Of a DNA stretch of 64,000 nucleotides, positions 10,733 through 20,720 are shown one piece after another (position 1 is the first letter of the stretch; each line of letters opens with the position of its first letter). The translations under genes and the position numbers were made by a program. The notes below the pieces were generated by a model. It ran no database searches. It worked only from the letters and a program-made list of their open reading frames with translations, and was not told the DNA's origin. Origin of the DNA: Fasciola hepatica (Eukaryota; Platyhelminthes; Trematoda; Plagiorchiida; Fasciolidae); NCBI GenBank assembly GCA_948099385.1, contig CANUEZ040000165.1:7782001-7846000 (forward strand). The letters are read 5' to 3'.

Positions 10733-11150
10733 CAAAAATGAGGATAGCTGCGTATGGATGCCTCATCGGCAGACAATCTGAGACCAAAGGCTGACGTGAG
10801 TTTGACCGTATCAGTCTAGGTTTTCCAGCGTAAAAACTAGTTAAGTGAATGTCAGAAAGTGAGACAGGTTTGACTTGCATTGAAATCAAAGTTCACACTA
10901 CAACTGTGTGATCACAACTAGCCGAACTCTTCTTTACTTTGCTTGTATCACAGCTAAAATTTGTTACACGGTGACACCCAATGTCATGGTGACATTTGTT
11001 TCGGAGAGCCTTTACGGTAGAGAATGAAGTGCACGAAATACCCCTCTCTATGAACATAAGTTGGGGTTTTCAAGCGACTGATTCTGACCGCTTCTACCAC
11101 GACCTGGTGAGAGATGAGTCTATATAGAGACATCAGTTCTCAGCTAATGA

Positions 11151-11169
11151 TAGTAGTAGTAGTAGTAGC

Positions 11170-11255
<86 letters not shown>

Positions 11256-11571
11256 CAGTCGTGGGGGTATTAGTACTAGTAGTATTAGCAGTAGTATTAA
11301 TATCATTACTAGTGCTGGTAGTAGTAGTAGTATTCGTGGTATTAGTAGAGGTGGTCGTGGTAGTAGTAATATTAACAATAGTCGTAATAGTAGTAGTAGT
11401 AGTGAAAATATTATTATCATTAGTAGTAATATTAGTAGTAGTAGTGGCAGTACTAGTAGTAAAAATAGTAGTAGTGGTAGTGGAAGTTGTAGTAGTGTTA
11501 GTAGCAGTAATATTAGTAGTAGTACTGTTCGTGGTACTAGTAGTAGTAGCAATAGTAGTAGTAGTAGTAGT
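11151..11571 (+). repeat. (AGT)n trinucleotide array, pure then degenerate
   Basis: Bases 11,151-11,255 are almost pure AGT. From there to 11,571 the repeat is interrupted by ATT, CGT, GGT and ACT variants. It gives long Val-rich or Leu-rich frames on both strands that are not genes. The same kind of tract resumes at 12,181, so the inverted repeat at 11,572-12,179 sits inside it. Confidence 0.95.
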
Positions 11572-12179
11572 GTGGTGGAGTGTATATTGCTGAAGATGAA
11601 ACTATGGACAATCGTGGATTAACGAACACGGTTAAGTTCAACAGTCCAGATGCAATAAGGTAAACGACGACCTGCGAACCACACGACTGCTCCTCCGTTG
11701 GATGATGACTGTCTTCAAGTGAACGGGACAGCGACTTGGCAAACCAGCATGTTTGTAGCATTCGGTTTGTTTTGTCGATGTTTGAACAAGCTGTTTGCAA
11801 CAAACAACCTATTACTAAGGATTAGTAATGACATTACTAATATTGTTATTATTATTGTTATCATCACTAGTGGTAGTAGTAGTTGTGGTGTTATAATCCA
11901 CAAGTCGTGCCTGGGTGAAAGGTCGTATAGTGGAAAAACCTTGTTCAGACATCGACAAAACAAACCGAATGCTACAAACATGCTGGTTTGCCAAGTCGCT
12001 GTCCCGTTCACTTGAAGACAGTCATCATCCAACGGAGGAGCAGTCGTGTGGTTCGCAGGTCGTCGTTTACCTTATTGCATCTGGACTGTTGAACTTAACC
12101 GTGTTCGTTAATCCACGATTGTCCATAGTTTCATCTTCAGCAATCAACGACTTACTAAGTAATATATGCACTCCACCAC
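11572..12179. repeat. large near-perfect inverted repeat (foldback element)
   Basis: Bases 11,586-11,790 and 11,940-12,144 are reverse complements over 205 bp with one mismatch seen by eye (TTT versus TCT near 11,782/11,948). They are separated by a 149-bp loop. The pairing resumes outside as GTGGTGGAGTG at 11,572-11,582 and CACTCCACCAC at 12,169-12,179, with about 20 extra bases in the right arm. The loop itself contains a short AGT-rich stretch. Open frames on the two strands give the same protein because of the symmetry, which is not evidence for coding. Likely explanations are a foldback/MITE-type transposon or a recent inverted duplication. If transcribed it would form a long hairpin RNA. 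Confidence 0.93.
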
Positions 12180-12180
12180 C

Positions 12181-12425
12181 GTAGTAGTATTCGTGGTAGT
12201 AGTAGTAGCAGTGCTATTAGTATTTGTAGTAGCATTCGTACCATTAGTAGTATTAGTAGTAGTCGTGGTAGTATTAGTAGTAGTAGTCTTGTGGTATTAG
12301 TAGTAGTTGTGGTGGTAGTGTTAGTGGTGGCAGAAGCTGTAGTATTTTTAGTAGTGGTAGTCGTGATAGTAGTAGTAATAATAATAACAGTAGCATTAGT
12401 GGTATTACTGATAGTTATAGTATTA
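12181..12425 (+). repeat. degenerate (TAG)n array
   Basis: About 245 bp of interrupted TAG repeats in the same strand sense as 11,151-11,571. It is separated from that tract only by the inverted repeat. Confidence 0.9.
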
Positions 12426-12649
12426 CGAGGTGGAAGAGGAGGTGGAGGAGGATAAGAGTGGTGGAGAATGCATGCTTCTCTCTGAAAGAATAAGTAATTG
12501 ATTGCTCAGAACCAATTATGGCCAGTCATGGAGTGATCATGGATGTGATTATGTCTCACAGACTGAAAACAATAAGATGATTAAAGGTGTACAAACTACT
12601 TGATTGTACTCTTAGATCGGAATACGGCTACCTTCGTGTGGACCGTATG

Positions 12650-12790
12650 CTATAAACGCAGGTAGGCAGCTCCATTATTTGTAATGCAAAATCCACTTGC
12701 ATCTTTCACGTCGTAAAGTCGGACGCCACGAGCCGGAATCGGACAGGCGCCCTTGTTTTTCTCGTTTGATCTTGTCGAAATTCCAATGAG
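12650..12790 (-). repeat. tRNA-derived SINE family 2, copy 1 (3' part)
   Basis: On the minus strand the shared segment runs from a B-box-like GTCCGATTCCGGCTCGTG through CGTCCGACTTTACGACGTGAAAG to TGGATTTTGCATTAC. It aligns with the copy at 15,975-16,150. The tRNA-like 5' half with its A box is missing or replaced here. A (TAG)n array lies just beyond, at 12,837-12,861. Confidence 0.6.
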
Positions 12791-12836
12791 TGATCCGTAA
12801 CGGGCAGCGCGGTAACTCGTGCGGATCATAACCGCG

Positions 12837-12861
12837 GTAGTAGTAGTAGTAGTAGTAGTAG
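12837..12861 (+). repeat. (TAG)n short array
   Basis: Eight TAG units next to the SINE fragment. Confidence 0.9.
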
Positions 12862-15060
12862 TGGTCGTATAAGTTTGCCGAAATTCACTTGACAGATTGT
12901 TGTCCCCTGCATTCACTTTTCTATTGTAAATTGGTTGCAACAAAAAGGCAAACTGCTGAAATATAATTATTTTATGTAAACAGCCTGGTGTTATATCTGG
13001 ATGGCAGGAAAAGTTTCCCCCAAAGCACATGACCGGTTTCCCGGTTGTTACCACTCATCAGGAAAGCATACATGATACTTCTCCGCTCAGGCGTCTCTGT
13101 ACTTGAGCACTCCGTAGTAGGTTCACCACCTTAATCCCGTCTGAATCACAAAGCGCGTGAATGGATAAAGAGCCCATTTTTTTAGAATAACACGTAATTC
13201 TCCCAGAGCCATTTCGTCGGTCAACATGGCTAACCTTTAGAATAAGGACACATGACCCCAAGTTTGGAGTACTGTGAAGCTATTTGTACTGAAGTTAGTG
13301 AGTTATAGATCTTAAAAAATTAAATGTCATCACAAATAAAGGCGGAGCAATGAGTTATAAAGTGAAAAATAGCGGGTACTTTGAATAATATACAAGTGGA
13401 AGTAAATAATTTTGATTTATTTGTCTGCCATTCTCATTTCCTTCTGTTTGAAATTAATCAAAGGCTGTTTTCGTCATTGCTCAACGATTGCTGATCCTAT
13501 TATAAACATTCCCCGTCCCTATATTATGTACCGAGTGTGTGCCTGACAAAAAGATGTTAGAAAGAAACGAACATAGTTGGATAATACTATGCCATCCAAT
13601 AGTTCATTAGGAAACTCACGGTGAGTGGTAGCCTTACCGGTGGAACACTTTTGGTTCACGTCGAATACGTGATTTGGACATCAAGATCATTTGAGCGTGA
13701 TTCGTTAACTAACCGTTTTGTTTCCGTTACTTGGAGAAAAAATTCACGGAAAACCGAAAAACTCTGCTACTCTATTTCAAAGGAGGGAGATTGCATTGTG
13801 CGAGCCCGTCTAGCACTTGTTTCTGCGGTAGAAGTATTCTTCATTCTTCTTGTATATGAAAGCATGTTTTTTCTCACTATTCATGTAAAATAGTGGTGTG
13901 CAAAAAACAAACATATTCGGCTTGGATTAGGGTGTTGGCTGCACTGGAATAAGTAATAACATCCAGAAAGTAATAGGTATATGATCAAGAAGAGAGTATA
14001 ATGGTTAATTCCCATGCTCCGTTGCAACCAGGAGTGAAGAAAAGTGAGTTGATTTAGCCATCGACCGACAGATGTGACCACGAGTTGCAACCGTGAAAAT
14101 ATTCGAATCGGATCTTAACTCGTTTTGGACATTGACTTACTTCGGGCAAACCGTGATGAGACTCACTGGGCTTAAAAATATATCAGTCGTAAAACTCATT
14201 TTAGAGACTTCCAGGATGAAGATCTGACCACGGGGGTTGTCGTGGGCTACGGAAAATCGCAATCAACCTTATTAGTGCAGCTCAATCTAAGATAACTCAC
14301 TGGGATGGAGAAATGAAAGTTCTGTTCGTGAGGATAAAATAACTACTGTGAAAACGGTCTTGCCCTACAGAAATGCACCAGGTCTTTTCTGACATGACGC
14401 AGTATATCTTAAAGCCATGGTCATAACTATCTATTTGCAATCACTTTTTTCTGATGTGAAACCACTGGAAAACTGTTTAGCTCTTGCTGACAGCCCAAGT
14501 TTCAATAAGATCGAGGATTTATTCCAAGTGTTTAGGGAAAAAGATATCACAATTCTCATCTTGCATCCTTTTTCATTTTTATATTCACTTCCTTTCACTA
14601 CATAACAATGGTATACAATTTTAGGAAGGATATGGTGGTAAATTTGAGGCGGCCCATTGTGGAAAGTGACCGGTGGCGAAAGCCGGGTTGGAATCCGGGA
14701 CAGTAGAATTGAAAGTCCACCACGATGACCGTTTGACCATCGTTGGTCACATTTACCATGGAAAATTTTACCCGGGGGCGACCTTGTAAGTAGCAGATTG
14801 ATTAATTCGGAAAACCATCACGTCTGGGGAATTTCGAAAACACCGGTAAACTTATTCTGAGGTACTAATGAGTCAATCGAATCTAGACAATACCTGTTTA
14901 TCTCGTTGAAACGTCAAAAAAAATTTGAAAGTACTGAGCAATCCATGTTTTATTTTACTGTCTGAGGTAAACCGATTTTTTCTTTTCCGATGAATTTGTT
15001 CCGAAAATAAATCAGGAAAATTCTTTTTTGTAGGAAATAATTGATTCGATTCATTTTTAG
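12862..15060. other. no recognisable gene
   Basis: About 2.2 kb without an identifiable domain or repeat. A 62-codon frame at 14,417-14,605 looks mildly protein-like but is unassigned. The last 60 bases are pyrimidine-rich and end in TTTTTAG, a good splice-acceptor shape for the candidate exon that follows. Confidence 0.35.
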
Positions 15061-15250
15061 GTTAATTTTGAGGGATGGAGGTGGGGTAGGAAGGGGACGG
15101 GACGGAATTTGCAACTTGTCCGAGCTCGTCTCTCTAACTTATCAACCGAAGTGTTAGAACACAAAGGTGAACGAAATGGTCCGGTGGGCGTAATAGTCCG
15201 AGTCGATGTCCTCAACGGAATCTTTCTATCTGGTACTGAAGATCGAACTG
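15061..15250 (+). CDS. candidate internal exon, unknown protein
   Basis: A frame is open from 15,061 with mixed, protein-like composition; for example it reads NLQLVRARLSNLSTEVLE and GPVGVIVRVDVLNGIFLSG. It is bracketed by TTCATTTTTAG before it and ACTG|GTAAGG after it, both good splice-site shapes. The same phase has one TAG at about 15,265 and then stays open to 15,480, with another protein-like stretch (SEWEKLKEF, FAYRLPTSVVQEQVLDR) before a CA microsatellite. So it may instead be a pseudogene with one stop. I do not recognise the protein, and no neighbouring exon could be joined with confidence. Confidence 0.33.
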
Positions 15251-15411
15251 GTAAGGTCACGTGTTAGGTAAGACACGGTGAAGTGTACCAAGAAGTGAAC
15301 TTGAGTGAACCGGGTTCGGAATGGGAGAAGCTGAAAGAGTTTGGGACAAGTAATCTGTTTGCCTATCGATTGCCTACTTCTGTTGTTCAAGAGCAGGTCT
15401 TGGATCGCAGA

Positions 15412-15500
15412 ACACACACACACACACACACACTGAAAGGGGATGCATGGAGTCGCAGTAGAAGAGAAACAGATAGATAGAGAGATAGATAGAGAGAGTG
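15412..15500 (+). repeat. (CA)n and GATA/GAGA simple repeats
   Basis: (AC)n at 15,412-15,433, then AGATAGAT and AGAGAG runs from about 15,470 to 15,500. Confidence 0.9.
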
Positions 15501-15974
15501 GGATAAAGAGGGACACAAGTACACAGCAAATTAATATGAACCATGGATGAACTAACTAGCTGATCGAGATAACTAATCCACGGGGGACAAAGCGCATCCT
15601 CGTGCTCCTTCTCCAGCTATTATTGATAACCTTTACCAGCGCTCTCGCGAATCGGTTCGAGAAAATGAGTTCACTATAGATCCGAAGGAACAACTTACAA
15701 TAAATGGACGAAACTATAGCAAGTGAATAACCTTGACCGATACTATCTGTTTATGGCTATCGGTGATTTCATACGAACGAGAGTAATCAACCGAGGCGAA
15801 TGAAATGTCACCTCCTCGGTCACCATCTGTCTGTGATTTTTACAGAAAGGACATGCGGTCATTCGGTGTTGTACCCGCACTGGTTACCTGCGAATTACCT
15901 TCATCACCCGAAAAAGGACCAACAATAAGTGATTACCAAGACGTCAAATAAAACTGAAAGGAATTCATAGAATG
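15501..15974. other. no recognisable feature
   Basis: No open frame, repeat or RNA gene that I can support. Confidence 0.4.
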
Positions 15975-16150
15975 TATCATTTGTATGAGCAGCCTGCCTC
16001 TTATGCAATGCAAAACCCATTCACATTTTTCACATCGGAAAGTTGAGCGTCACGAGCCGGAATCGAACCAGGCAGATGCTCTACAAACTGAGCCGTCGCT
16101 GTACGGACAATCGGGTGTGAATAACGCAAGTGAATAGTCGACGATGCGCA
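15975..16150 (-). repeat. tRNA-derived SINE family 2, copy 2 (best copy)
   Basis: On the minus strand this reads CGGCTCAGTTTGTAGAGCA (an excellent tRNA A box/D arm), then CTGGTTCGATTCC (a perfect B box), then GGCTCGTGACG and a non-tRNA body ending TGGGTTTTGCATTGC. The gap between the boxes is about 13 bases too short for a tRNA, so the anticodon arm is deleted and this is not a working tRNA gene. The body matches 12,650-12,790, and the B-box region matches 60,720-60,805. An internal Pol III promoter is the usual driver of such elements. Confidence 0.75.
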
Positions 16151-16410
16151 AACCACTATTTTCGGCAAGCGGAGTATCACCCGTTCGATTCTGACTAGCG
16201 GCTTTCGACTTTTCCATATGAAAAATGCTAATGGATTTTCCATCACAAAAGTGAAGTGCTTAAAAGGACATCGGAAGTAGTACATGTATACTACCCGTAT
16301 ATTAGACCGATGGGCGAAATAAAACCACGGCCTATAGAGGTTCCGGCTTCATTATAATCTAGGTTTACTGAGTATCTTGAACGGAAAGTCCCGATTTCGT
16401 TTGCTTTTTC

Positions 16411-16420
16411 AATAATAATG

Positions 16421-16463
<43 letters not shown>

Positions 16464-16505
16464 TAACAATAAAAATACTACTACTACTACTAATAATAAT
16501 AATAT
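16411..16505 (+). repeat. (AAT)n/(ACT)n microsatellite
   Basis: About 95 bp of AAT with a short ACT block in the middle. Confidence 0.95.
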
Positions 16506-17285
16506 ACTCAAGTCTGTCAAATGCCTCACCCTCAGGAAGTAGCAGTTTATCAAATGTTTCCACAGACCACGTGATCAGGTGTGATTGTTCTCGAAGTTCA
16601 GTTCACCTGTCGCTTAGCGGTCTGATGGTCACAGGGTAAACGGTGCAGACAGGCGTTGCTTGCAAAACCGAGTGACTGAATGAGTGGGTTTGCATGCGTG
16701 TGCACGTGTTCACAAACTATGATCCGTGACGAAGTGCAACGGGGTGGCTCATCAATCTTGATGGGGTTACGTATTGTCAACACGCCAGTGGGACAACGGA
16801 AATCAGCAGTTCTCGATCGCAGCCATGCTAAGCAAGACAGAGAGATTTCAGATGGTCTGTTTATCGAGAATAAGGGAATGATTCTTAATCGAGTACAGGA
16901 CACCTAGTACAGTTTATCCAGCTGATCAGTACAAAGCAAACAATGCAGGATGCTACCGTTTCGCTAACGTTTCCCGCGTATTGGCGAACAATGTGACAAG
17001 TAATAACGGTTCCCTCTCTGGAGTCGACCTGATGGAATGCCTAGGGATAACGATAAACTGACTAACAAAAATAGATTGATAACTCAGTGATTCCAGTGAA
17101 TAAACTCGAGTTATTTTTGGTTCTGTTTTGGGTCTAAGATGAAATCTGAAGCCGGGTGGTTTTGTAAACAAAAGTATTTAACAGAAATTTAAGCACACGA
17201 GCTGGCGTTGTCATGCAGTACAACACAACTTTTTCCGGGTCAGCCAAAACCATCACAGTCTAGTGGCTGACACACAAGATGTGAA
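16506..17285. other. no recognisable gene
   Basis: Overlapping 60-100 codon frames occur on both strands near 16,600-16,900. None resembles a known family. Confidence 0.35.
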
Positions 17286-17288
17286 AAG

Positions 17289-17640
17289 ATTATGAGATTG
17301 TTCATCAAGAAGTCAGCGCGAATAGTTAGAAATCTGTCGATAAGTGAGAAGGCAAAGATCCCCGAGACGGTTTCTGAACCCAAGGCAACAGAAAAATCTG
17401 TAGCAAAGCGTTTTGGAGTTTCGTGGAAACTCGTGCCGAATGCTATAGGAAACAAGGCTCTGTTTCAAGATCGTCTGTCTAGGCCACAGTGTACAAAGGT
17501 GATTTTTGAAAAAGTAGCTGAAATTTGATAGGTTAAACGATATCATTTTTCAGTGGTTCTTGAAGATGAGCGAAAAACTCCTACCAATACAACCCCACAA
17601 AAAGCCAAGAGCTCGGGGTTCCGATTTCTTACAATCACTC
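17289..17640 (+). pseudogene. pogo/Tigger-type transposase, N-terminal DNA-binding region
   Basis: The frame from 17,292 reads RNLSISEKAKIPETVSEP and SVAKRFGVSWKLV....IGNK. This matches the CENP-B/Psq-type helix-turn-helix at the start of pogo/Tigger transposases ('LT..EK..II......K...A.KFGVS..TV..I..NK'). After a stop at about 17,528 the next part reads LNDIIFQWFLKMSEKLLPI and then, in a shifted frame, QKAKSSGFRF, corresponding to the second DNA-binding block ('LE..L..WF...R....P.....I..KA..'). Stops and shifts make it inactive. The catalytic domain does not follow here, but a minus-strand catalytic fragment of this superfamily lies at 25,064-25,285. Confidence 0.68.
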
Positions 17641-18905
17641 ACACTGCTTCACCCAAATCAATGTGATGACGAAATACAACATGCTCGTGGTCGTTTGCTG
17701 TCCGAGCGAGGGATGACTCTGCAGTCGTACTAGCCATTCGCTGAGTAAGTAGACTTCAGCGCAGCTGTAGATGTTCTGATAAATGACGAAACTATGGGTC
17801 ACGGATTTTTGGTGTGGACTCCTATGATGTTCATTTGTTGCTTTCTCTAAATACTTTAACTTTCTATCAGGGAACACAGTGTTTTAACTACAATGCATTC
17901 CACCGGAGCTGTAAGCGGACTGACTAGGCATTTCGGAGAAACGTATTCCGCTGGGAATCAAAAGATACGCGGTATGACAAGATACCAAAATATGAGCCTA
18001 ATGCATACGGGCAGAGAAATATCGACGGTGTGCGAAAACGAAATAGGCGATTAATTCGTGCAATAAAACGCAAGCAGCTGATCAAATGTGAAATATCCAG
18101 AATCATGCTCCAGAATAAATCATGAGGAAAGTAAACCCAAAACGGAATCTGGAAAATCTTCAGTTTCTTGGACCGGTAGAGGTCACTTCGAATGTTTGAA
18201 AAATCCGGACAGAGGTTTTGTCTACTTTCTAAGACCGTATCAAATTTCGAAACTCTTCGTAATTGAGAAGTTGGGTTCGGACATCATGCATCCAAGATAG
18301 CTTACGGTCGGTTTACTTCTCTCACGAGTAGCTTATTGATCAACGTGAGCCTCCTTCAGGCAAATCTATTGAGCATCTGTCACACAATAAAATAAATAGA
18401 GAGAAAGAAACTTAAATATGAAGACAAAATCTCCATGTAAACTTACAGATAACTATAAATACTCAGAAGCAACTCGAAAATGCTAGAAGCAATTTAAAAA
18501 AAAACAAGCAAACTGACAAGTTGTTTGTGATTTTGCAAATTTCGTCATTAGGCGCATCAGGAGTTTGCTACTTATGATATGTTAGTAGTGACAAGATACC
18601 CGAAAAGTACAGCTTTTCCCCTTACTCGAAGGGAGCGATATTTTACGGACTCCAGTGTAATATTGCTTTATTTTCTTCTTGTATGAAGCTGCCTAATGGG
18701 TAAGTGACTGACCGTGTCACGATTTGACCGAGGGGAATTCTAATGACCATTTCACTGCTGCCATTTTCGACGAGAAATAATTTTGGTAAACTCATCAGGA
18801 AAATGAATTCATCCATCATGGGAGTCGATCGCTGTGCAGGAAGCGGGTTCTTACCATTCAAAGCCAGTGACGGAAGGGTGCTATATCATGTAGTCCAGAT
18901 GTTCA
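17641..18905. other. no recognisable gene
   Basis: Nothing identifiable. The more distal parts of the Tigger-like element could be here in unreadable form. Confidence 0.35.
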
Positions 18906-18909
18906 ACAA

Positions 18910-19110
18910 ACCGTTGAGAGCCAGCCCGGATAGCCTTGTGGTTAAGGCGTTCGATTCGCAATCGTTCACCCCGAGTTCGAGTCCCCGTGGGGGCTCGGTG
19001 GATGTGCAATCCTTGATGAGTCCCAACAGGGATGAAACAGCTGTACAGTGCTCCCATGGTTTTCAATGGTGAGTTGAGCGTTCAAGCTGCATGATGAATC
19101 ATATTATACA
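18910..19110 (+). repeat. tRNA-derived SINE family 1 with hammerhead-ribozyme relic, copy 1
   Basis: The head from 18,923 looks like a tRNA: TAGCCTTGTGGTTAAGGCG (A box/D arm), an anticodon-like hairpin with loop TTCGCAA, and GAGTTCGAGTCCCC (B box), with about 43 bases between the boxes as in real tRNAs. A hammerhead-like segment follows at 19,006-19,051, then a tail (GGTGAGTTGAGCGTT, GATGAATCAT). The whole unit recurs at 44,489-44,665, and its 3' part at 35,343-35,430 and 57,546-57,645. The architecture is like the hammerhead-carrying Sm-alpha SINE of Schistosoma. It is non-coding and presumably mobilised by a LINE. Confidence 0.78.
19006..19051 (+). ncRNA. hammerhead ribozyme relic inside SINE
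   Basis: Layout is that of a type I hammerhead with a minimal stem III. It has the core T-T-G-A-T-G-A-G (19,013-19,020; C expected at the first position), stem II TCCC/GGGA closed by AACA (19,021-19,032), then T-GAAA, a loopless stem III ACAG/CTGT (19,037-19,044), a GTA cleavage triplet, and the stem I 3' strand CAGTGC (19,046-19,051). The stem I 5' strand near 19,006 pairs only partly. The C-to-T change in the core and the weak stem I suggest this copy is inactive. Confidence 0.62.
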
Positions 19111-19478
19111 AATCTAATCTCGTACTACTCAATTGCAAAAATGAACATTATTGTTACTGTCATTGTCAACATCTTAACTATCACAGTTTCCGGGTTCTCA
19201 CTAGGCGACTGATGCCAGTGGACATTTAGTAGTACCAACAAGAGAAACTATACTGGTAATCTAAACTCTACTGAGATATTAATACGGTCATCTTCTACAC
19301 TGTTTTCGTGTCTGCCTGTTTATTATCGTGTGAACTACGGGCAAAACACTTCGACATACGGAGTAATGGAATTATTTTTATTCAAATGAATTACCTGGTT
19401 AGTTTGAAGTGGAACTCGGTGGAGTGCTTCCCCGATTGTTGTTCATGCATGTCACCGTGTGTGGCAATTTGTCCTGCT
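19111..19478. other. no recognisable feature
   Basis: Short AT-rich spacer between the SINE and the histone-like pseudogene. Confidence 0.4.
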
Positions 19479-19728
19479 ATGTCTAGGTCGAGAGCGTCAG
19501 CAGCTGCTTCAGCAAAGAAGAGGCCTAAGACCACAAAACCCAGATCCCGGCCACCTATCTACCCGTCAATGACATGGTTAGAACCTTCTTAAATGAGAAA
19601 AAAGACTAGAAGAGTACCGTACTGGCTTCAGGCAAGAATTTCCTTGCTAGTGGGACACCAAAAGGCGAGGCAACGAAGCCTTTATTCATCCACGTAGGCA
19701 AAACAAAATAAGACAAACTCGGTCAGAC
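19479..19728 (+). pseudogene. linker histone H1/H5-like pseudogene
   Basis: From an ATG at 19,479 the frame gives MSRSRASAAASAKKRPKTTK, an Ala/Lys/Ser/Pro-rich tail like the N-terminus of histone H1, and ends at a TAA at 19,592. In the next frame the globular-domain wording continues from about 19,556: VNDMVRTFLNEKKD, a TAG, KSTVLAS, NFLAS, ATKPLFI, then a stop and DKLGQT near 19,725. This tracks the family order (V..M...A...L.E..GSTV.AI.K.LA....(D)..K..P.I......V..G.LVQT). One frameshift and at least two stops are present, and the Lys-rich C-terminal tail is absent. H1 compacts chromatin by binding linker DNA. No introns are visible, but many H1 genes lack introns anyway, so a processed copy cannot be proved. 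Confidence 0.55.
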
Positions 19729-20535
19729 ATAATAACGTATCGTTTGTTATCTCCATTTGCGTAATTTAAGCAACGAGATTTTTATGGTCAGATTTGGTGA
19801 ATGGGCCTACAGCTTATGACATAAAACTAAAACGTGAAATGAAACGAGATCAGGAGCGAACGAGCTGATTGTTTTACTGGTTTTATGGGTTCAAAGAACT
19901 GGGTTTTGGTATTTAAAAGATACAGCTTCGCTGAAAGCAAATATTTTCGGTCATCCGTACAGTAACATTTTCGAAGTGTAATTCTCCGGTTCACAGAATT
20001 CACGGTCTCTTGTCGTGTTTCAATTTCGTTATTCTTCCCTCGGGGCTTTCTTTTGAGGGGCATAAAAGCTAGCCAAAAAGACCCGATGCAGTGTTGGGGA
20101 AAACCGGTAACATAGATCCCGGAAAAATGGAGACCCTGTGGTGATTTGAATGCTTCAGCACGCGGTGCTGTGTACTGTAGACTGGTATCCAGGTTTCAAC
20201 CAATCATACGTAACCTGAACCTGGTAGCTGGATCTTACTGTTACAGCCAGATAGCTTCCTGATTGGTCAGCACATTATCCTCCAGTGCTATCACGCCACA
20301 CTTCATATATGAGGTGAGGGGGGTGTGCCAGTACATACTTGCTATTCTCTTCTGGTCAGCTTTTGGTAGGCATTGTTCAGGTACGAGTTATTCCAGTGCA
20401 TACCGTTAGCAGACCAGATTCAAGTTCACAGAATCACATAAAAACCTAATAAATCAGGTGAGAGTGATAGCCAGCCTGATGTCAACCAAGCAGTCATATT
20501 ACAAGGCCCAACAAGAAATCTCTCCGTCCCTTCGA
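19729..20535. other. no recognisable gene
   Basis: No domain or repeat seen. Confidence 0.35.
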
Positions 20536-20539
20536 TAGA

Positions 20540-20720
20540 TACAAAGCTGAACTCTGTTGGCTGCAAAGCCCAGTTGCCCAGGCCTAACAGAGCAGAGCTA
20601 TATGCCACCGGGCGCGTCTCCAGGTCTCGGATAGGAAAACTGCCACTCTGGTGGTTAACAGTGAATAAGGTGGACTTAGCAACTAGGCCACCTTGGACAA
20701 TCACCAACACTGTTCCAGGA
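20540..20720. repeat. dispersed repeat family D, copy 1
   Basis: Matches 41,620-41,790 in the same orientation through CAGAGCT.TATGC, an AGGTC.C.GATAGG block, a GCC.CTC segment and a GGACT..GCA/TCA segment. On the minus strand it has a weak tRNA-like A-box wording (TGGCCTAGTTGCTAAG) but no convincing B box, so SINE origin is only a guess. Confidence 0.45.

Noticed and set aside
11114..11593. Poly-Val and poly-Leu frames of 139-159 codons
   Set aside because: Translations of the (AGT)n array in different phases.
11698..12032. Two 105-codon frames on opposite strands encoding the same first 30 residues
   Set aside because: They are mirror readings of the inverted repeat, not a conserved gene.
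15975..16150. A functional tRNA gene on the minus strand
   Set aside because: The anticodon arm is missing and the body recurs elsewhere as a repeat, so it is a SINE.
18923..18993. A functional tRNA gene with anticodon-like CGC
   Set aside because: Acceptor and T stems do not pair fully, and the unit continues into a repeated SINE body.
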